From assembly GCA_037176845.1 (NCBI GenBank), contig JAYKXP010000004.1, forward strand, positions 1-64,000: a DNA stretch of 64,000 bases, written 5' to 3'. Made by a program: the position numbers and the translations under genes. Origin of the DNA: Paramarasmius palmivorus (lineage: Eukaryota; Basidiomycota; Agaricomycetes; Agaricales; Marasmiaceae). Of the stretch, positions 60,028-64,000 are shown piece after piece. Within the stretch, counting starts at the first letter, position 1. Each line of letters opens with the position of its first letter. The notes beneath the pieces were generated by a model. It made no database searches. It saw only the letters and a list, made by a program, of their open reading frames with translations, and had not been told where the DNA came from.

Positions 60028-61885
60028 ATGCCTCTATTCCGACATGCTCTTTCGAAAAGGGACACCATTCTCATTATCCTAGGCGCCACATTCATGCATT
60101 TCTGCGCAAAATTCCTTGTTCTATCCGACCCGCCTTCCTCAGACTCGATAATCCTGAGCACACATATACCAGGTTTATCGAATGAAATTGTCATTGACGC
60201 CCCATTACGCCCTCCAAAACAAAAATCGCCAGTAACAATAACTAAGACAGTCGTCGTTGAACCTACTGCGGCGTCACATCTCTTTCCAATGGATACCTCA
60301 CAAACGTTGCCCCAAACCGTTCTCATCCACCACGCTCCTGGTTATACGCTCTTCCGAAATCTCTACATGTCAGATGGCACGCTTTTTGTCGTGACCGACG
60401 ACCGCGATGCTTTCCCCGAAATCCGGATGATGACAAGCACAGGGCTTCCCGCCGAGAACACGCCGGAGAACATCGCCCAGCGAGAACCCACAGCACGAGA
60501 TATGCAATTCATCTCCCCAGAAGAGGCAACGATAAGATGGGGCGGTTCTCAGAAGAGTGTCATACCAGTAACAGGCAACACGGTGAGATCTACGCAGCCT
60601 TTGCAGTGCACCTGACTCAAGTCTCCCCAGCTCCTCGTCAATGATCCCCGACAATTTCTACGCCATTACTATCACTTTGTTGCTGAACTTATCTTTGGCG
60701 TTCAAGCGTTCTGGCACGGCGCGTTCACCAAGCCCATGGTGAACAAACCCTTGTCCGCATACCAGATCAAACCTCCGTCACCACCTCCTATCGAACGTAT
60801 CATCTTCGCGCATTCAGACGCCGACGGCTGGCGCGATGACCCAGGCTTCAACGCGTATTTTCTTCGTGCCGCATACCCCTCAGTAACCGTCGAATGCCAA
60901 GAGGATTGGGAAGACCGAGTCAAAGCAAGTAACAATGGCCGAGATAGGCAGACGAGGGTTTGGCACTTCCGTGACTTTGTCCTTCTGGTGGACAGAAGTG
61001 CTGCTTTTCGTGGTCCGATATGCGGTAGTCAGACCCAGAGAACAGCGTCCGAAGCCTGGGAGTACATGAAGTCTCAGAATTTGCTCGCAGGCGATCGCGT
61101 CGCAGGCTGGTGGGAGCCTGTGAGAGCTGGGATACTGAAGTTTGCGGGCGCCCAGAACGGTGTTGCAAGCGAAATGAAAGTTTATCAGGATTTCCAGAGG
61201 AGGCTCGACGCAATGCACACGATGGATTCGAGGCCCGTTCAGCTACCGCTGCCCGAGAAGGTTGTTGTTAGCTACGTCAGCCGTCAAGCTGGCGGAAGAC
61301 GCAAGTTGACAGAGGAGTCACATCAGAGCTTGGTTGAAGCACTACAAGAGATGTCGCAGCGGAGAGGTTTCGATCTGATCGTGATGGAGGCTGAGAAATT
61401 GAGCAAAGATGAGCAGCTCCAGATCATTGCGAAGACTACTGTATGTCTTTGCCTTTCGTTTTATTTCGAATTTAGTTTCATCTGGTCCTGCAGATACTCT
61501 TAGGGGTCCACGGGAACGGTAGGTCTATTTTATCAACTAAAGTTGTAAATAAGCGTACTCAACGCGAACACAGGGCTCACTCACCTGGTGTTTATGCCTC
61601 CAACAAGAGCTTCCACCGTGATTGAGATATTCTACCCGGGAGGATTTGCTCATGATTATCATTGGACGACTCGAGCGCTGGGCATGAGCCATTTCGCTGT
61701 CTGGAACGATACGTGAGTAAGAGCTCTTTTGGTCTTCATACCGATATTTAGCGTTTTGCAGGGCGTATACATACCCAAACGAGCCAGGTGTTGACTATCC
61801 GGAAGGATTTCAAGAGAATTATATACCCGTCCATGGTCCAACTGTCGCAAAGATCATCGAAGATCGAGTAGATGGTCTGGTTTAG
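60028..61885 (+). CDS. GT61-family (DUF563) glycosyltransferase, type II membrane protein
   Basis: Five exons, 60028-60582, 60631-61440, 61494-61518, 61574-61712 and 61762-61885, 550 residues. A short cytosolic N-terminus and one hydrophobic signal anchor (TILIILGATFMHFCAKFLVL) indicate a Golgi or ER type II protein. The catalytic region has RHYYHFVAELIFGVQAFWH, VSYVSRQAGGRRKLTEESH, ILLGVHGNGLTHLVFMPP and FYPGGFAHDYHW, which are hallmarks of the GT61/EOGT group. Family members add xylose or GlcNAc to proteins or glycans; the donor here cannot be told. Coding starts at the first ATG after the gene-free region. Confidence 0.88.
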
Positions 61886-62060
61886 TTGTCTGTTCTTGGT
61901 TGGCGTTCTTGGTTGGTTTGTCTAGCGGGAGGATCCATTGTATATGTATAGCAAGATCTCGGAATATAATGTACTTTGAAGTGCTGATAATCCTGTTAGC
62001 CTTTCAGCAAGTCGCGGCACAAAGCCTTCATTATTCATTCATCGAGTATACAAGACATGA

Positions 62061-63610
62061 TTAAGGAGCCCACAACGTACAAATCGTAGCCACCAGCATA
62101 ACAGGTCCAACTAGGATTCTCCATAAGATTCGACGGAAGGACTCGACGGCCGGTATTGTGCCAGAAGCACCCAGGATGCGAAGGACGGTCTTTGGGATCC
62201 AAACCAGAATGAAGTACACTAAATTGAAAGGAGGAGGAAACAGGTAAGGTTCGGAATAACGAATGAGAACAGAAATAAAGTTGACTCGGGCGGCTATCCC
62301 AATTGGTTTGGAATAAACATCCCAGAGTGAACCTTGTCGTGCCACCGGAGTTGGTAAAGGAACGGGTGCCAAGACGAAGAAGGATACGCCTACGAGAACG
62401 AGGACGACAACTGAAAGGAAGAGGAAGCTTCCCCTGCTCTGCATTGGGGTCTGAGAAATGAACATGGGATACTGTAGGAAATTATCGACAAGTGACAAGG
62501 ATAAAAGGTAGAAAGATAACAGAAGAGCTGGTAAAAAGAATCCAAAAACTCTTGTGAAGATGTGAAGCGTCCTTTGGCATAGTAGTAAGATAAATGGTAG
62601 ATTAGCCTCTATTTGAAGGAGATAAACAGGACTGGGAGGTACAGGAATATGAAATTGGAAAATCAAGAGGAATAGAGAAACGAGTAGGACGTTGAAGGAG
62701 AAGTCGGATGGAAACGGCACGGAGGGCAAGTTGAAGACGAAGGCGAGCGTCGTAAGGGCGAAAGGAAGTCCAAGGGGCGCCCATGGAATTGTTACTCCAA
62801 GGAGGACAAGTAAGATCTCCCGGGTGTGTATGTATTCCAATGAAGCGACGTAGATAGAGGGCTTGCGAGGTGGCTCGAGAGTATACGATGCAAGAAGAGC
62901 GAAGAAGACGAGTCGCGGGAGAAGATCCAGGAAGTGAGAAGTCCTACAAATCGTTGTCGTCATTTAATTTCCTGGAAGCTGGGAATTATGCTCACCTCGG
63001 GGTGTAAAATGCATCATACTTGGTCGTCAGATAGTGCCTCGCAGTCGCCAAATCCACACTAGGTCCGCGTTTCCAATAATTGAAGAGACTATACTGGACA
63101 ACTCTATGTGTCAAGAGATAGACTGGCGGGTCGTCCTTTGCCAGGAAGTCCACCACTTGCGAGCATGCGTTAGACAACGAAATCTGACAAAGGGAGCATG
63201 AGCATACCTCGAACAGTCTTGTCCTTGTCTTCTTCTAGCGGAAAAGCGGTCCACAAGACAGTTTCGATTTCCTTGGGACTGCAATAGGCATCGAGAAACC
63301 ATTGTTCCCATACGCGTTCGATATGCTTGTCGATGATACATATCTCCTTCTCTGCTTCGCTCTCCTGCGTCCAGCGGTCCCAGGGAGTAAGTAAGCTTCG
63401 TTGTTGGTGTATTCTTTGGTCACGGAACTGCAATAGGACCAACAAAGCGAATGCCGCCGAGAGCGCTCTGTCCTGGGTCAATGAGGACGGTCGTAGAATG
63501 TCGGTAGAATGTGAATTTTCCAGTAGCTCTTGAGACAGGACATCGAGTCGGCGAACTACTGGAGTAACGAACGGAAGAGAGAAACTCGAAGATTCCTGAT
63601 GGTTGTTCAT
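62061..63610 (-). CDS. Polytopic membrane protein, unknown family
   Basis: Three exons, 63610-63208, 63155-62996 and 62943-62061, 481 residues. The first 185 residues are soluble and helical (DRALSAAFALLVLLQFRDQR, IDKHIERVWEQWFLDAY, VVDFLAKDDPPVYLLTHRVV). The rest has about eight hydrophobic helices with very short loops, for example VLLVSLFLLIFQFHIPVP and FLFLSVVVLVLVGVSFFVL. The helix pattern after a soluble helical domain recalls fungal Yvc1-like channel proteins, but I see no pore signature and would not assign that family. The ATG at 63610 is the first in frame; an additional upstream exon is possible. Confidence 0.7.
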
Positions 63611-63874
63611 CGGAAACCTTGAAGTGGGAGTGGGCAATTCCCAGTATCGCCGTGTCCGGCTTACTAATACACACAGCCACCCAAAACATGTCCGGCCACT
63701 GAATGTCTGTCGTATCCCTCTATCCCACTACTCTACGAGCAAATAAATTACTTGAGAGTGAATCTCAGTGATCCACAAATGTAATGTAACTTCATGAATG
63801 CAAAAGATGAAGTATTCAACCCACTAAAGTACTGTTAAGCCCCTCTTCCTATCTTCCCTGTTCCTCCGAAGACA

Positions 63875-64000
63875 TTACGATGGTGCGATTACCTCTATGT
63901 TGCCCTGAAACCAATATATATACGTTTAGTACACAATAGAACTCAACTTACGCGTTTTTCTGGGGTGCAAAGTAGCGCTGCAGTGCTTCTCATACCATTA
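63875..64000 (-). CDS. Possible 3' end of a gene crossing the right edge
   Basis: A plausible intron (gtaagttg...tttcag, about 48 nt, ending at 63905) separates sequence at about 63955-64000 from a short terminal exon 63904-63875 reading GNIEVIAPS then stop. More than one phase is possible. Too short to identify. Confidence 0.25.

Overview
The window is nuclear DNA from a filamentous basidiomycete, most likely an Agaricomycete. The evidence is about 180 short introns (mostly 45-65 nt, GT...AG with one GC...AG), roughly one gene per 2.2 kb on both strands, and proteins typical of that group: Ess1/Pin1, a Cdc11-type septin, Elp4, Imp1, Tim8, an Ies1-type INO80 subunit, YAT amino acid permeases, a GT61 glycosyltransferase and several disordered lineage-restricted proteins. 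All exon boundaries were placed by eye from splice signals, reading phase and conserved family sequence. I saw no tRNA, rRNA, transposon or CRISPR array.

Layout. 1-6.6 kb: end of a 7-TM protein (+), a secreted NUP-family protein (-), a one-pass membrane protein (-) divergent from a PXA-domain protein (+). 6.8-16.8 kb: Ess1/Pin1 (+), mitochondrial aconitase probably of the Aco2 type (+), mitochondrial MutS homologue MSH1 (-), Cdc11-type septin (+). 17.1-28 kb: MIT-domain protein (+), a diverged Ies1 copy (-), a mucin-like one-pass surface protein (+), a large alpha/beta-hydrolase-fold protein (-). 28.6-36.8 kb: AAAP amino acid transporter (+), LPLAT acyltransferase (+), tiny TIM8 gene (-), second and more canonical Ies1 copy (+), a disordered protein (-). 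37.6-48 kb: saccharopine dehydrogenase LYS1 (-), a small coiled-coil orphan (+), inner-membrane peptidase IMP1 (-) divergent by 44 bp from ELP4 (+), a 1,442-residue LRR-RhoGEF (+). 48.3-64 kb: two head-to-tail amino acid permeases (-), a hydantoinase-DUF917 fusion (-), a GT61 glycosyltransferase (+), a polytopic membrane protein (-), and possibly the last exon of another minus-strand gene at the right edge.

Shared themes. Lysine synthesis appears twice (Aco2-like aconitase and LYS1, 27 kb apart). Mitochondrial maintenance appears three times (MSH1, TIM8, IMP1). Amino acid uptake appears three times (one AAAP and two YAT proteins). Chromatin remodelling appears twice (the Ies1 pair). These look like chance neighbours; there is no sign of a biosynthetic cluster. 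I did not find a clearly new biological system. The observations most worth a second look are the Ies1 paralogue pair, the tandem permeases with opposite intron differences and a stop-free 45-nt intron, the repeated basic exons in MSH1, and the hydrolase whose catalytic residues are separated by a long disordered insert.
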